Below, in pieces: positions 27,989 to 38,391 of a stretch of DNA of 64,000 nt. A program made the position numbers and the translations under genes. Numbering within the stretch: position 1 is the first letter of the stretch; each line of letters opens with the position of its first letter. A model generated the notes under the pieces. That model saw nothing but the letters and a program-made list of their open reading frames with translations, was not told where the DNA came from and ran no database searches. Source of the stretch: Rhodobacterales bacterium HKCCE2091 (GTDB lineage: Bacteria; Pseudomonadota; Alphaproteobacteria; Rhodobacterales; Rhodobacteraceae). The stretch lies in contig WVSL01000008.1 of the NCBI GenBank assembly GCA_015689685.1, positions 92,964 through 156,963 of the forward strand, written 5' to 3'.

Positions 27989-28630
27989 ATGCGGCGGCCC
28001 GGCAGCTATTCCAGCCTCGAAACGCTCGGCCGCGTGCGGCTGTCCCGGCACTTCTTTTTCCGCGATTTCCTGCATTCCGAGATCGGCAGCTTCCACGGCA
28101 TCCCGAACCTGCCCGAGACCCCCGACCTCGCCATCGCGGCCGGCACACGGCTGTGCGAGGAACTGCTGGAGCCGATCGTCGAGACCTTCGGCCCGATCCA
28201 CGTCCGGTCCTCCTACCGTTCGCCGGAGCTGAACCACTACGGCGCCACCGTGGCGAAGCCGCAGCGCTGCGCGCGGAACGAGGCGAACTACGCCGGGCAT
28301 ATCTGGGACCGGCGGGACGACGAGGGCCGGATGGGGGCCTGCGCCTGCATCGTGATCCCCTGGTTCGCGGACCGCTACGAGGCCGGCCGGGACTGGCGCG
28401 ACCTGGCCTGGTGGGTCCACGACCACCTGCCGTATTCCTCGGCGTGGTTCTTCCCGCGCCTCGCCGCGTTCAACCTGACATGGCGCGAGGACCCCGACCG
28501 CGCCATCGACGGCTACATGCCGCGCCGCATCCAGCTTCTGAAGGCGGGCGAGGCGCCTGCCGAACCGGCGGAGGAGCGCGCGCGCCGCTACGCGGATTTT
28601 CCACCCTTCCGGGGCATCCGTTACCCCTGA
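27989..28630 (+). CDS. Peptidase M15-like protein with altered zinc site
   Basis: A 213-residue cytoplasmic-looking protein. Residues ~20-80 (RLSRHFFFRDFLHSEIGS, GIPNLPE, LLEPIVETFGPIHVRSSYRS, PELNHYG) follow the layout of M15A/YcbK D-Ala-D-Ala carboxypeptidases. The metal motif SxHxxGxAxD is not intact: the segment reads YAGHIWDRRD (H104, D107/D110), then GACACIV where the family has GxAxDI. VHDH at residues 144-147 could provide the last ligand. It has no signal peptide. The ATG at 27989 follows GGAAGGAATGACAGG. Either a divergent peptidase or a non-catalytic homologue. Confidence 0.6.
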   Translation: MRRPGSYSSLETLGRVRLSRHFFFRDFLHSEIGSFHGIPNLPETPDLAIAAGTRLCEELLEPIVETFGPIHVRSSYRSPELNHYGATVAKPQRCARNEANYAGHIWDRRDDEGRMGACACIVIPWFADRYEAGRDWRDLAWWVHDHLPYSSAWFFPRLAAFNLTWREDPDRAIDGYMPRRIQLLKAGEAPAEPAEERARRYADFPPFRGIRYP

Positions 28631-28712
28631 CCCGCATCACGCGGCGGTTGCCACCGGCGACGTGGCCGGTCAATCATCGGCGAAGTCGTGCCGCGTGCGG
28701 AAGGGGGAGGTC

Positions 28713-29738
28713 ATGGGTGTTTCGGGACATGCGGCGCTGATCGCCGCGTTCGTGCTGCCCTCGGCCGTTCTGGCGCAGTCGGCAGAGCTGACCACCGGAA
28801 CGACGGACCACTACTTCTACGCCTCCACCAGTTTCGGTGCGATCACGCTGACCTGTTCGGAGTCGATCCCCGGCACCACCCCGCCGCCCGGCTTCGTGCA
28901 GCCGCCGTTTCCCTACGCCGTCAACCTCTGGCTGCCCGAACTCGGCGCGCCGGACGTGGTGATCGACCTCGACGGGACGGCCTACCAGTTGCCGCCCCTG
29001 TCCTCGCCCACGGGCGACGGGGCGGTGCTGGAGGTCGCGATCGGCATGGGGGATCCCCTGATCCTCGACATGCTGGACGGCGGCGCGGTCCGGGTGATCG
29101 TCGAAGGGCAGGAGATCGCGGCCTATCCCGACGACGGCTGGAACGCGATCCTGCGCGATGGCCTCGCCTTCTGCGACGCGACCGCCCGTGGCTACGGCGT
29201 GCCGGTGCCGGACTACGCGGTCGAGGTCTCCGCCCTTCTGAACGGCCCGGTCTCGACGCCCGCTGTCCCCGCAGCGCAGGACCTGGGTTACGCCCCCGCC
29301 CGCAACGCGAGCCTGCCCGCCGGCTACACGCTGGCGCCGCTCCTGCCGCTGGACGCGGAGCCGCCGGCGGCGGCCGCGGCCCATGTCGCCGACATGTGCG
29401 GCGGCGGGTTCGAGACCGATCCGGCCGGGGTCCAGGTGCTCGACATCGACGGGGACGGGCAGCGGGACTACGTGCTGAACTATTCCTACGTCGACTGCCA
29501 GGGCACGCTGACCGGGCGGGCCTTCTGCGGGGCCGCGAACTGCAGTCTCCAGGTGTTCCTGTCGAGCCGGGGCCACGCCGCGCCCGAGGAATTCCTCGGC
29601 GTCGCGCTCGACGCCGTGACGGATGCACAGGGCCGGGTCGGGCTGCTCCTGTCCGGAACCGCCTCGGTCTGCGGCGACGGCGCCTGCGACAGCCCGTACT
29701 ACTGGACCGGCACCGACCTCGCGCGGCAGACCCCCTGA
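28713..29738 (+). CDS. Secreted DxDGDG protein, first tandem copy
   Basis: A 341-residue exported protein of no recognised family. Signal peptide residues 1-22 (ALIAAFVLPSAVLAQS). The C-terminal ~120 residues contain HVADMCGGGF, a calcium-loop-like VLDIDGDGQRDYVLNYSY, then DCQG...CGAANCSLQVFLS and VCGDGACDSPYYW. The same C-terminal block occurs in the next gene, so the two are tandem paralogues. Six or more Cys in fixed spacing suggest disulfides. The ATG at 28713 follows AAGGGGGAGGTC, an excellent ribosome site. The DxDGDGxxD loop resembles EF-hand/FG-GAP calcium sites. Confidence 0.75.
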   Translation: MGVSGHAALIAAFVLPSAVLAQSAELTTGTTDHYFYASTSFGAITLTCSESIPGTTPPPGFVQPPFPYAVNLWLPELGAPDVVIDLDGTAYQLPPLSSPTGDGAVLEVAIGMGDPLILDMLDGGAVRVIVEGQEIAAYPDDGWNAILRDGLAFCDATARGYGVPVPDYAVEVSALLNGPVSTPAVPAAQDLGYAPARNASLPAGYTLAPLLPLDAEPPAAAAAHVADMCGGGFETDPAGVQVLDIDGDGQRDYVLNYSYVDCQGTLTGRAFCGAANCSLQVFLSSRGHAAPEEFLGVALDAVTDAQGRVGLLLSGTASVCGDGACDSPYYWTGTDLARQTP

Positions 29739-30803
29739 ATGATCGCCGCGCTCCGCACCTTCCTCTCCGGCGCAATCGTGCTCGTCGCGCTGTTGCCCGC
29801 CGCGGTGCCCGGGCGCGCCGACGCCCAGGTGCCGATCCGGGCGGTGATCGAGCACTGGCAGCACCGGCTCGGCCACGACGGGGACAGGTTCGACGCGGTG
29901 ATGGTGCCGCCCGGCCGCGAGTTCGCCCTCGCCTGCGGCAACCACGATGCGCGGCCGTCGCCGGTCACGGCGGAACTCGGCGTGACCGATGCCGGGCCCT
30001 ACATGTTGAACGTCTCGGTCCCCGCCGCGCTCGTGCCCGACGCGCGCGACCGCCTGTCCGGCGCGATCCTCGTGATCGAGGGCAGCGACTACGCCCTGCC
30101 GGTGATGCGGCGGCACCCCGACCGGCCGCTCTATTTCGGGCGCATCACCATGACCGACCCGCTGGTCGGCGCGCTTGCCGATCCGTCGACGCTGTTCTCG
30201 GTCCTGATGATCGACGGCGAACGGGTGGCGGCGCCGAACGTCTGGGGCGTCCCGGTCGACACCGTGCTGCGCCATTGCGTCGGGCTTGCCTCCGCCGATG
30301 GCGGGCGGGTGCCGGCGGGCCTGTCGGATTACGAGGCACCCGTCTTCGCGCCGCTGTCGAACCGGCCCGCGACCTTCGGGCCGGAACCGCCCTCGCGCCT
30401 GCCCCGCTGGCTGCTGGAGCATGTCGGGGACCGCTGCGGCTGGCATATCGACCTGCGCCAGCGTGCCTTCCAGTTCGAGGATCTCGACGGCGACGGCGAG
30501 GGCGACTTCGTCGTCGATTACAACGCGATGGTCTGCGAGGACACCGCCACCGTCTGCACGGGGAGGGAAGGGTGCGAGATCGAGGTCTGGCTGTCCGGCA
30601 CCGGCCCCGTCACACCGGCAGACGTGTTCCTCGGCACCGCGATTGACCTGCGCCTCGGCGCGTTCGGCGCCCCCGCGCTGGTGGTCTGGGGCGGGGACGG
30701 GGCCTGCGAAGACGGCGCCTGCGACGACCCGATCGCCTGGGACGGCGACGGCTTCGCCCGGCAGAACGATCCCGCCGCGCCGCTCCCTGTTCCCGGCGAA
30801 TAG
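29739..30803 (+). CDS. Secreted DxDGDG protein, second tandem copy
   Basis: A 354-residue exported protein whose ATG abuts the stop of the previous gene (TGAATG). The signal peptide spans residues ~1-29 (SGAIVLVALLPAAVPGRADA). The C-terminal domain repeats the neighbour's: HVGDRCGWHI, FEDLDGDGEGDFVVDYNAMV, CEDTATVCTGREGCEIEVWL and ACEDGACDDPIAWDGDGFAR. The N-terminal halves are less alike (GREFALACGNHDARPSPV here), so the pair diverged after duplication. Function unknown; a calcium-binding, disulfide-stabilised periplasmic or surface protein is inferred. Confidence 0.75.
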   Translation: MIAALRTFLSGAIVLVALLPAAVPGRADAQVPIRAVIEHWQHRLGHDGDRFDAVMVPPGREFALACGNHDARPSPVTAELGVTDAGPYMLNVSVPAALVPDARDRLSGAILVIEGSDYALPVMRRHPDRPLYFGRITMTDPLVGALADPSTLFSVLMIDGERVAAPNVWGVPVDTVLRHCVGLASADGGRVPAGLSDYEAPVFAPLSNRPATFGPEPPSRLPRWLLEHVGDRCGWHIDLRQRAFQFEDLDGDGEGDFVVDYNAMVCEDTATVCTGREGCEIEVWLSGTGPVTPADVFLGTAIDLRLGAFGAPALVVWGGDGACEDGACDDPIAWDGDGFARQNDPAAPLPVPGE

Positions 30804-30878
30804 CGGGTCGAACCGCGACGCCTCTCGTTTCCGCCGGGCATCCGGCTTATGTCGGGGCGACGGGAACAGGAGGGCAGG

Positions 30879-32276
30879 ATGAGCGAACGGGATATCGGAC
30901 TGGTCGGGCTCGGCACGATGGGCGCGGCCCTGGCGCTCAACATCGCCGAGAAGGGCTTCGGGGTCGCGGTCTGGAACCGCACGGGCGAACGCACCACCGA
31001 GTTCATGGACGAAGCCGGGCCGCTGGCCGCGAACATCACCCCGGCCGCGACGCTGGAGGAACTCGTCGCGGCGATCCGACCGCCCCGCGCCGTGCTGCTG
31101 ATGGTGCCCGCGGGCGACCCGGTGGACCAGCAGATCGCGGCGCTGACGCCGCTCCTGTCCGACGGCGACCTCATCATCGACGGCGGCAACGCCAACTTCC
31201 ACGACACCGAACGCCGCAACGCCGAGACCGGCGGTATCGGCTTCTTCGGCATCGGCGTGTCCGGCGGCGAGGAAGGCGCGCGTCACGGCCCCGCGATCAT
31301 GGCCGGCGGCGAGCCGTCCCTGTGGCAGCGGATCGAGCCGATCCTCAAGGCCATCGCGGCGGATTACGAGGGCGAGCCCTGCGCCGACTGGTTCGGCCCC
31401 GGCGGAGCGGGACATTTCGTCAAGACCGTCCACAACGGGATCGAATACGCCGACATGCAGATGATTGCCGAGGTCTACGGCATCCTGCGCGACGGCATGG
31501 GCAAGGGGTCGGACGAGATCGGCACGGTGTTCGAACGCTGGAACGCGGGCCGACTGCAAAGCTACCTGATCGAGATTTCCGGCATCGTCGCGAAGACGGC
31601 GGACACCGCAAGCGGCGGGCCGATCCTCGACGTGATCGTGGATGCCGCGGGTCAGAAGGGCACCGGCCGCTGGACCGCGATCGAGGCGCAGCACCTCGCC
31701 GCGCCGGTGACGGTGATCGAGGCGGCGGTCGCGGCACGCAACGTGTCCTCGCGCCGCACGGCGCGGGCGGAGGCGGAGGACCTGTTCGGGACCGGGCCGG
31801 AGCCCCTGTCGTCGCTGACTGTCGACGACCTTGAGGCGGCGCTGACCGCGGGCAAGATCCTCTGCTACAGCCAGGGCTTCGGGATGCTGGCGGCGGCGTC
31901 GGACCGGCACGGCTGGAACATGAACCTGCCCGCGGTCGCGCGGGTCTGGCGCGCGGGCTGCATCATCCGGTCGGGAATGCTCGACGACATGGCCGCGGCG
32001 CTGGCCGAGGATCCGGGACGCGCGCTGATGATGGCGCCGTTCTTCGCCGACATCCTGAAGGACACCCACGGTTCGCTGCGCAAGGTCGTCGCGGAGGCCG
32101 CGCGGCACGGCATAGCGGTTCCCGCGCTGTCGGCGGGGCTGGCCTATTTCGACGGGATGCGGACGGCGCGCGGCACGGCGAACATGATCCAGGGCCAGCG
32201 GGACTATTTCGGCCGCCACGGCTTCGCCCGGCTCGACGACGGGACCGAGGGCCGGCACGGGCCCTGGGCGGACTGA
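30879..32276 (+). CDS. gnd: 6-phosphogluconate dehydrogenase, decarboxylating
   Basis: Oxidises 6-phosphogluconate to ribulose-5-phosphate, making NADPH in the pentose phosphate pathway. The 465-residue length is that of the long dimeric enzyme. Motifs: VGLGTMGAALALNIAEKGF (Rossmann), GIGVSGGEEGARHGPAIMAG and GAGHFVKTVHNGIEYADMQ (catalytic Lys and His/Asn). ATG at 30879 follows ACAGGAGGGCAGG. It is monocistronic, and the convergent ABC permease stop is only five bases away, with no terminator between. Presence of this enzyme is notable because many Rhodobacteraceae use mainly the Entner-Doudoroff route. Confidence 0.95.
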   Translation: MSERDIGLVGLGTMGAALALNIAEKGFGVAVWNRTGERTTEFMDEAGPLAANITPAATLEELVAAIRPPRAVLLMVPAGDPVDQQIAALTPLLSDGDLIIDGGNANFHDTERRNAETGGIGFFGIGVSGGEEGARHGPAIMAGGEPSLWQRIEPILKAIAADYEGEPCADWFGPGGAGHFVKTVHNGIEYADMQMIAEVYGILRDGMGKGSDEIGTVFERWNAGRLQSYLIEISGIVAKTADTASGGPILDVIVDAAGQKGTGRWTAIEAQHLAAPVTVIEAAVAARNVSSRRTARAEAEDLFGTGPEPLSSLTVDDLEAALTAGKILCYSQGFGMLAAASDRHGWNMNLPAVARVWRAGCIIRSGMLDDMAAALAEDPGRALMMAPFFADILKDTHGSLRKVVAEAARHGIAVPALSAGLAYFDGMRTARGTANMIQGQRDYFGRHGFARLDDGTEGRHGPWAD

Positions 32277-32280
32277 CCGC

Positions 32281-33063
32281 CTAGCGTTCCCGCCGGTAGA
32301 GCCAGAGCACGACCGGCGCCAGCACGAGCGTCATCGCCACCGGCAGCGCGAGCGCGAGCAGGATCGTCCCCGCGCTCGCCGTCCCGGCCATCAGGTCCCT
32401 CATCGCGGTCGTCATGTGGCTGACCGGGTTGCGGTCCACGAAGGCGCGAAGCCAGCCCGGCATCGTGTCGGGCTGGACCATGATGTTGGATGCGAACACG
32501 AGCGGGAACAGCACGGTGAAGCCGAGCGTCATCACCGTCATCGGCGTCCGGATCAGGAGCCCGAGGACGAGGAACGCCCACCCGGTGCCGAAACCGATGG
32601 CCAGGAGCAGGACGAAGGCCCCGATCACGCCGGGCAGACCCGCAGGCGGGCGGCAGCCGAGCACCAGCCCGATTCCGAGGATGATGAGCCCTGCGATCAG
32701 GTGGCGCAGGATGTCGCCCACCATCAGCCCCGCGAACGGCGCGAGCGGCCAGATCGGCAGCGACCGGAACCGGTCGAACAGCCCCTTTCCCAGATCCGTC
32801 GACAGGCCCATACCGGAATAGACCGAGTTGAAGATCACGGTCTGCACGAGGATGCCGGGCAGCAGGAACTGCAGGTAATCCCCGGTCGATCCCGCCAGCG
32901 CGCCGCCGAAGACGAAGGTGAACAGGAGCGTGAACATGATCGGCGTCATCACGAGGTCGAACAACTGTTCGGGCACGTGGCGGAACTTCAGCACCGCGCG
33001 CCAACCGAAGGTCAGCGCGTTCGAGAAGGCCGAGGGCCGGGGCGGGCGGGGAACCGGCGTCAT
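32281..33063 (-). CDS. ABC-2 type transporter permease (DrrB-like)
   Basis: A 260-residue membrane protein with six hydrophobic segments (VMTPIMFTLLFTFVFGGALA, VIGAFVLLLAIGFGTGWAFL, TVLFPLVFASNIMVQPD) and the ABC-2 family motif around FASNIMVQPDTMPGWLRAF. It pairs with the ATPase gene, which it overlaps by four bases. Daunorubicin-resistance type exporters (DrrAB) have this size and order; the exported compound here is unknown. Last gene of the long minus-strand run that begins with LysR/sulfatase, 30-odd bases downstream of pobA via the ATPase. Confidence 0.9.
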   Translation of the reverse strand: MTPVPRPPRPSAFSNALTFGWRAVLKFRHVPEQLFDLVMTPIMFTLLFTFVFGGALAGSTGDYLQFLLPGILVQTVIFNSVYSGMGLSTDLGKGLFDRFRSLPIWPLAPFAGLMVGDILRHLIAGLIILGIGLVLGCRPPAGLPGVIGAFVLLLAIGFGTGWAFLVLGLLIRTPMTVMTLGFTVLFPLVFASNIMVQPDTMPGWLRAFVDRNPVSHMTTAMRDLMAGTASAGTILLALALPVAMTLVLAPVVLWLYRRER

Positions 33064-34055
33064 GCGTCATCCTCCGGCGGGGTTCCGGTGAGGGCGAAGA
33101 ACACCTCCTCGAGGCTCGGGCTGCCGAGTGCGAAGTCGGCGACCTCATGCCCGGCCGCGAGCAGGGCGGTGATCGCGGCGGTGGCGGCCTCGGGCGTTTC
33201 GGCCATGACCGACAGGCGCGTGTCCTCGGCGTTGCGCTGGACCTTGTGGCCGAGTTGCGTCTCCAGCACCTCCGTCGCGGCGTCGAGCCCGGCGGGATCG
33301 GCCAGCGCGACATGCAGGAAGCCCGAGCCGACCGCGGATTTCAGCTCCCGGCTGGTGCCCTCGGCGATCTTGCGGCCCTTGTCCACGACCGCGATCCGGC
33401 GCGCGAGCTGGTCGGCTTCTTCCAGGTATTGCGTCGTGAGCAGGACGGTGACCCCGGACCCGGCCAGCCCCCGGATCAGCCGCCAGACCTTCTGCCGCGC
33501 GGTCGGGTCGAGACCGGTCGTGGGCTCGTCGAGGAACAGGACGCCGGGCGTGACGATGAGCGAGGCCGCGATGTCGAGCCGCCGCCGCATCCCGCCGGAG
33601 TAATCCTTCACCTGCCGATGCGCGGCATCCGACAGGTCGAACTCGGACAGGAGGTCGTCGGCGCGGGCACGGGCGGCGCGGCCGCGGAAGCCCCAGAGCC
33701 GGGCCAGCAGGATCAGGTTCTCGCGCCCCGTCAGGTCCTCGTCGAGCGAGGCGAACTGGCCGGTCATCGCGATGGCGCCGCGCACGGCGTCGGGCGCGCT
33801 GGCGAGGTCGTGGCCCATCACCTGGGCCTCGCCCGCGTCTGGGCTGGCCAGGGTGGCCAGCAACCGCATGAAGGTGGTCTTGCCTGCGCCGTTCGGCCCG
33901 AGGATGGCGAAGATCTCGCCCTTCGGCACGTCGAGGTCGATGCCCGCGACGGCCTCCAGATCGCCGAAGCTTTTCTTCAGGCCGCGCGCGCGGATCGCCG
34001 CGGTTCCGGTATCGTCCTGCATCTCCACCCCCGCGGGCCGTTCGGGCGACCCCAT
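33060..34055 (-). CDS. ABC transporter ATP-binding protein (DrrA-like)
   Basis: A ~320-331 residue ATPase. Walker A GPNGAGKTTFMR, Q-loop, signature YSGGMRRRLDIA, Walker B GVLFLDEPTTGLDP and the H-loop region LLTTQYLEEADQLA are all intact. The C-terminal ~90-residue extension (LGHKVQRNAEDTRLSVMAET) is typical of DrrA-type exporters and ends SLEEVFFALTG. Start is uncertain: an ATG at 34022 (MQDDTGTAAI) with GGTGGAG adjacent is as plausible as 34055. It begins 30 bases after the pobA stop, so it may be cotranscribed with the aromatic genes. Confidence 0.92.
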   Translation of the reverse strand: MGSPERPAGVEMQDDTGTAAIRARGLKKSFGDLEAVAGIDLDVPKGEIFAILGPNGAGKTTFMRLLATLASPDAGEAQVMGHDLASAPDAVRGAIAMTGQFASLDEDLTGRENLILLARLWGFRGRAARARADDLLSEFDLSDAAHRQVKDYSGGMRRRLDIAASLIVTPGVLFLDEPTTGLDPTARQKVWRLIRGLAGSGVTVLLTTQYLEEADQLARRIAVVDKGRKIAEGTSRELKSAVGSGFLHVALADPAGLDAATEVLETQLGHKVQRNAEDTRLSVMAETPEAATAAITALLAAGHEVADFALGSPSLEEVFFALTGTPPEDDA

Positions 34056-34085
34056 ACCACCGCGCGGGGAAATAGACGAGACGGT

Positions 34086-35303
<1,218 letters not shown>

Positions 35304-36284
35304 CTAGTCGCTGATCGCGCCGACCTCACGATAATAACGCTCGGCGCCGGGGTGAAGCGGCATCCCGCCAAGCGGCAGCACCGCGGTGTCGATCGTGACC
35401 GCCTCGGCCCAGGGCGCGTCCGAGGTGACCTGGTCGAGGTTGTCCCAGAACGCGCGGGTGATCTGGTAGACGGTTTCCTCGTCCAGGTCCGCGCGCACAC
35501 CGATGCCGACCCAGGTGTCGTTGGCGCTGACCGGGCCGTCGTTGACCTGGTTCTCGTAGGCCCCGGCCGGGATCTCGGTGATGAAGCGTTCGTTGCCGAG
35601 CATCGCGGTCACTTCCTCGCCCTCGGTCGATTCCGGGCCGATGAAGCGGACGCTCTCGGTCTCGGTGAACTGGAGGAACTGCTGGCACGGGTCGAGGCAG
35701 CCGTTCACGTACATGTCGACGGACCCGTCGAGGAACGCCTGGTAGCCGGTCTGCCAGTTGGCGCTGATCGCCTCGTAGTCCTCGCCCACGACGAGCCCGG
35801 TGGTGGCCTCGATCCACGCCGCCGCGGTGTTGTAGGCGCCGCCGCCCTGGGGCCCGAGGAACACCGTCGCGCCCTCGATGTCGTCGAGCAGGGTGATGTC
35901 GCTGTCGCCGCGAACGGCGTAGTGATAGGCGCCGTAGGGGAACCACATCAGCAGCGCGAGATTCTCGGACAGCTCCGGCGCCTCCGGCTCGTTCTGGTAC
36001 ATCGCCGCGCCGTTCTGCATCAGCCGGTAGATTGTCGGCGAGACCATCGAGAAGTCGAGGTTCCCGCGCGCCATTTCCAGCATGTGAAGGGTCGCGGCCC
36101 CGCCGCCGGCGACCTCGATCTCCACCGTGTCGAGGTTGTCGTTCACGATGTTGGCGAAGGTCGCCATCGTGATCGCCTGGCCGAGGCTCGGTTCGATCGT
36201 GGCCATCCGCAGCGTGTCCTGTGCCAGCGCCGGGCCGGTCAGCAGGGCCAGCCCGAGGGCCGTGGCCGAGAAGGTGCGTGTCAT
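35304..36284 (-). CDS. TAXI-family TRAP transporter solute-binding protein
   Basis: Periplasmic receptor of a TRAP importer. 326 residues with signal peptide 1-20 (ATALGLALLTGPALAQ). The TAXI signature region is visible: DTLRMATIEPSLGQAITMAT, VEIEVAGGGAATLHMLEMAR, VFLGPQGGGAYNTAAAWIEA. The ligand cannot be deduced. It is encoded 31 bases after the fused permease and 48 bases before pobA on the same strand. TAXI systems have a fused 4TM-12TM permease, exactly what the upstream gene encodes. Confidence 0.93.
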   Translation of the reverse strand: MTRTFSATALGLALLTGPALAQDTLRMATIEPSLGQAITMATFANIVNDNLDTVEIEVAGGGAATLHMLEMARGNLDFSMVSPTIYRLMQNGAAMYQNEPEAPELSENLALLMWFPYGAYHYAVRGDSDITLLDDIEGATVFLGPQGGGAYNTAAAWIEATTGLVVGEDYEAISANWQTGYQAFLDGSVDMYVNGCLDPCQQFLQFTETESVRFIGPESTEGEEVTAMLGNERFITEIPAGAYENQVNDGPVSANDTWVGIGVRADLDEETVYQITRAFWDNLDQVTSDAPWAEAVTIDTAVLPLGGMPLHPGAERYYREVGAISD

Positions 36285-36315
36285 TGGTCGTTCCTCCCGT
36301 TGGTCATGTCTTATC

Positions 36316-38391
36316 TCAGGGCGCGGCACCGTGCCTGCCCGCGTTCGCGCGCATCCTGTGCAGCGCGACGAGCCCGGCACCGACCGCCGCCGCCGGCAAG
36401 GCCACGGCGAACTGCGGTGCGAGGATGGCGAGACCCGCGGCAAGGCGCAGGGCGCGTTCCGGGGCCGCGAGGGCGCGGGTCTCGAACCCGGCGAGCGCGG
36501 AGTGGATCAGCCACATGGAGAACGCGAAGGCCACGGCGATCCAGGCGAACGCCGCCCAGGACACCGTCGCCGGGTCGATCATCGCCGCCGAGCCCGAGAT
36601 CTCTCCGCCGAACAGCGGGAACAGGGCCTGGAGCTTGTAGAGAACGGCGGGGTGGAAGGCGAAGACGAAGGGGATCAGGAAGCCCGCGACCCCGATCTTC
36701 GCCGCCTCGAACCCGGTGCGGATCGGGTCCGCGCCCGCGATCGGCGCTGCCGCGAAGGCGGCGAGCGCGACGGGTGGCGTGACGGTGGACATGACCGCGA
36801 AGAACACCACGAAAAGGTGCAGGGTCAGTTCCGGGATGCCGACCGCGTCGATGCCCGAGGACAGCGCGATCACGATGATGAAGTAGGTCGCCCCCGGCGG
36901 CAGGCCCATCCCGAGCACCGTTGCCCCGAAGGCCACCACGACCAGCACGAGGAACAGCGGCCCGTCCGCCAGTTGTGCGAGCAGGAGCGACAGCCGCCCG
37001 GCAAAGCCCGAAAGCTGGATCAGCCCGACGATCAGGCCGATGGCGGCGACGATGACGACGATGTTGGCCGACATCCGCCCGGCATCGACGAAGGCACGCC
37101 AGAGCCGGCCGCGGTTGCGGAATTCCGGGAACAGCGCCAGCGCGGTGACGAGCGCGGCGAGGAAGCCGTAGAACCCGGCCTTGGGCACCGAGGGCTGGAC
37201 GAACAGGAAGGTCGACAGCACGCCGAGCGGGATGACGAAGACGAGGCATTGCCGCGTCTCGCGGCCGTTCAGTCCGGGGCGGGCGGCGAGGGGCAGGGCG
37301 CCGATCCCGGAGCGGCGGGCCTCGAACCAGACCGCCATGAAGGTGCCGAGGTAGTACATCAGCGCGGGCAGAATCGCCGCGACCACGATGTAGCGGTATT
37401 CGAGCCCGATCTGCCCGGCGACGAAGAAGGCGACCACGCCCATGACCGGTGGCATGACCTGCCCGCCAGTCGATGCCGCGGCCTCCACCGCGCCGGCGAA
37501 GGCCGGTTTGAAGCCCGCGCGCTTGATGACCGGAATGGTCATCACCCCGGTGGAGACGACGTTGGAGATCGCGGCCCCCGACAGCGTGCCGAACAGCGCC
37601 GAGGACGCGACCGAGGCATGGGCCGCGCCGCCGGTGAAGCCGCCGGTCAGCCGGTTCGCGATCTTCAGCAACAGGTCGCCCGCGCCGGAGGCCATCAGCA
37701 CCGCGCCGAACACGATGAAGATCAGCACGTTGCCCGTCACGACCTGGATCGGCTGGCCGAACATGCCGCCCGTCTGCGCCCAGAACTGCTGCACCATCGC
37801 GCGGAGGTTCTGGGCGAAGCTGGCGTCGGACCCCGACAGGATGCCGGTCCAGCCGGGGAACAGGCCGCGGGTGAAGAAGTAGAGCACCCAGAACAGGCAG
37901 AAGAGCGCGATGAAGCTGCCGAACATGCGCCAGGTCAGGTAGAGCGTCACCGCCGCGGCGACCGGGAACACGACGAAGTCGATGGTGTCGGCGGAGGGCA
38001 GGAGCCCGGCGTCGGTGGCGAAGATCTCCACGATCCAGAGCGTTAGGGACACGGCGGCGGCGAGCGCCAGCAGCCAGCGGAGCCACGGCCTGGCGTCGAG
38101 CGACAGCGACGAGATCACGAGGCCGAACAGGATCGGCAGGCCGAGGATCAGGCCCGTGGGTTGCAGCACCCCGCCCTCGACCCCGCGCCACGCCGCGCCG
38201 AGCCAGTTCTCCCGCATCGCGAGACGCTGTTCGCGGCGGGACAACTCGTGGAAGCCCTCCGTCGTCGTCTCCACGAACCAGCGGACGAAATCCCCGATCG
38301 GGCCGCCCGCGGCATAGAACAGGATCACCAGCGCGAAGGCGAAGGCGAGGATGTCGCCGAGGCGGCGGCCGAAGGGTGCGGGCTCACTCAC
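36316..38391 (-). CDS. TRAP transporter fused permease (4TM + 12TM)
   Basis: A 691-residue membrane protein joining the small DctQ-like and large DctM-like subunits, as in TAXI-TRAP systems. The N-terminal part has four segments (FAFALVILFYAAGGPIGDFV, GLILGLPILFGLVISSLSLD). The DctM part has family motifs such as SGAAISNVVSTGVMTIPVIK and GGQVMPPVMGVVAFFVAGQI, and GMGLPPGATYFIIVIALSSG. Energy is a Na+ or H+ gradient. Its start overlaps the sulfatase stop by eight bases, so transporter and sulfatase are translationally coupled. Ligand unknown; neighbours argue for a sulfated or phosphorylated aromatic. Confidence 0.93.
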   Translation of the reverse strand: MSEPAPFGRRLGDILAFAFALVILFYAAGGPIGDFVRWFVETTTEGFHELSRREQRLAMRENWLGAAWRGVEGGVLQPTGLILGLPILFGLVISSLSLDARPWLRWLLALAAAVSLTLWIVEIFATDAGLLPSADTIDFVVFPVAAAVTLYLTWRMFGSFIALFCLFWVLYFFTRGLFPGWTGILSGSDASFAQNLRAMVQQFWAQTGGMFGQPIQVVTGNVLIFIVFGAVLMASGAGDLLLKIANRLTGGFTGGAAHASVASSALFGTLSGAAISNVVSTGVMTIPVIKRAGFKPAFAGAVEAAASTGGQVMPPVMGVVAFFVAGQIGLEYRYIVVAAILPALMYYLGTFMAVWFEARRSGIGALPLAARPGLNGRETRQCLVFVIPLGVLSTFLFVQPSVPKAGFYGFLAALVTALALFPEFRNRGRLWRAFVDAGRMSANIVVIVAAIGLIVGLIQLSGFAGRLSLLLAQLADGPLFLVLVVVAFGATVLGMGLPPGATYFIIVIALSSGIDAVGIPELTLHLFVVFFAVMSTVTPPVALAAFAAAPIAGADPIRTGFEAAKIGVAGFLIPFVFAFHPAVLYKLQALFPLFGGEISGSAAMIDPATVSWAAFAWIAVAFAFSMWLIHSALAGFETRALAAPERALRLAAGLAILAPQFAVALPAAAVGAGLVALHRMRANAGRHGAAP

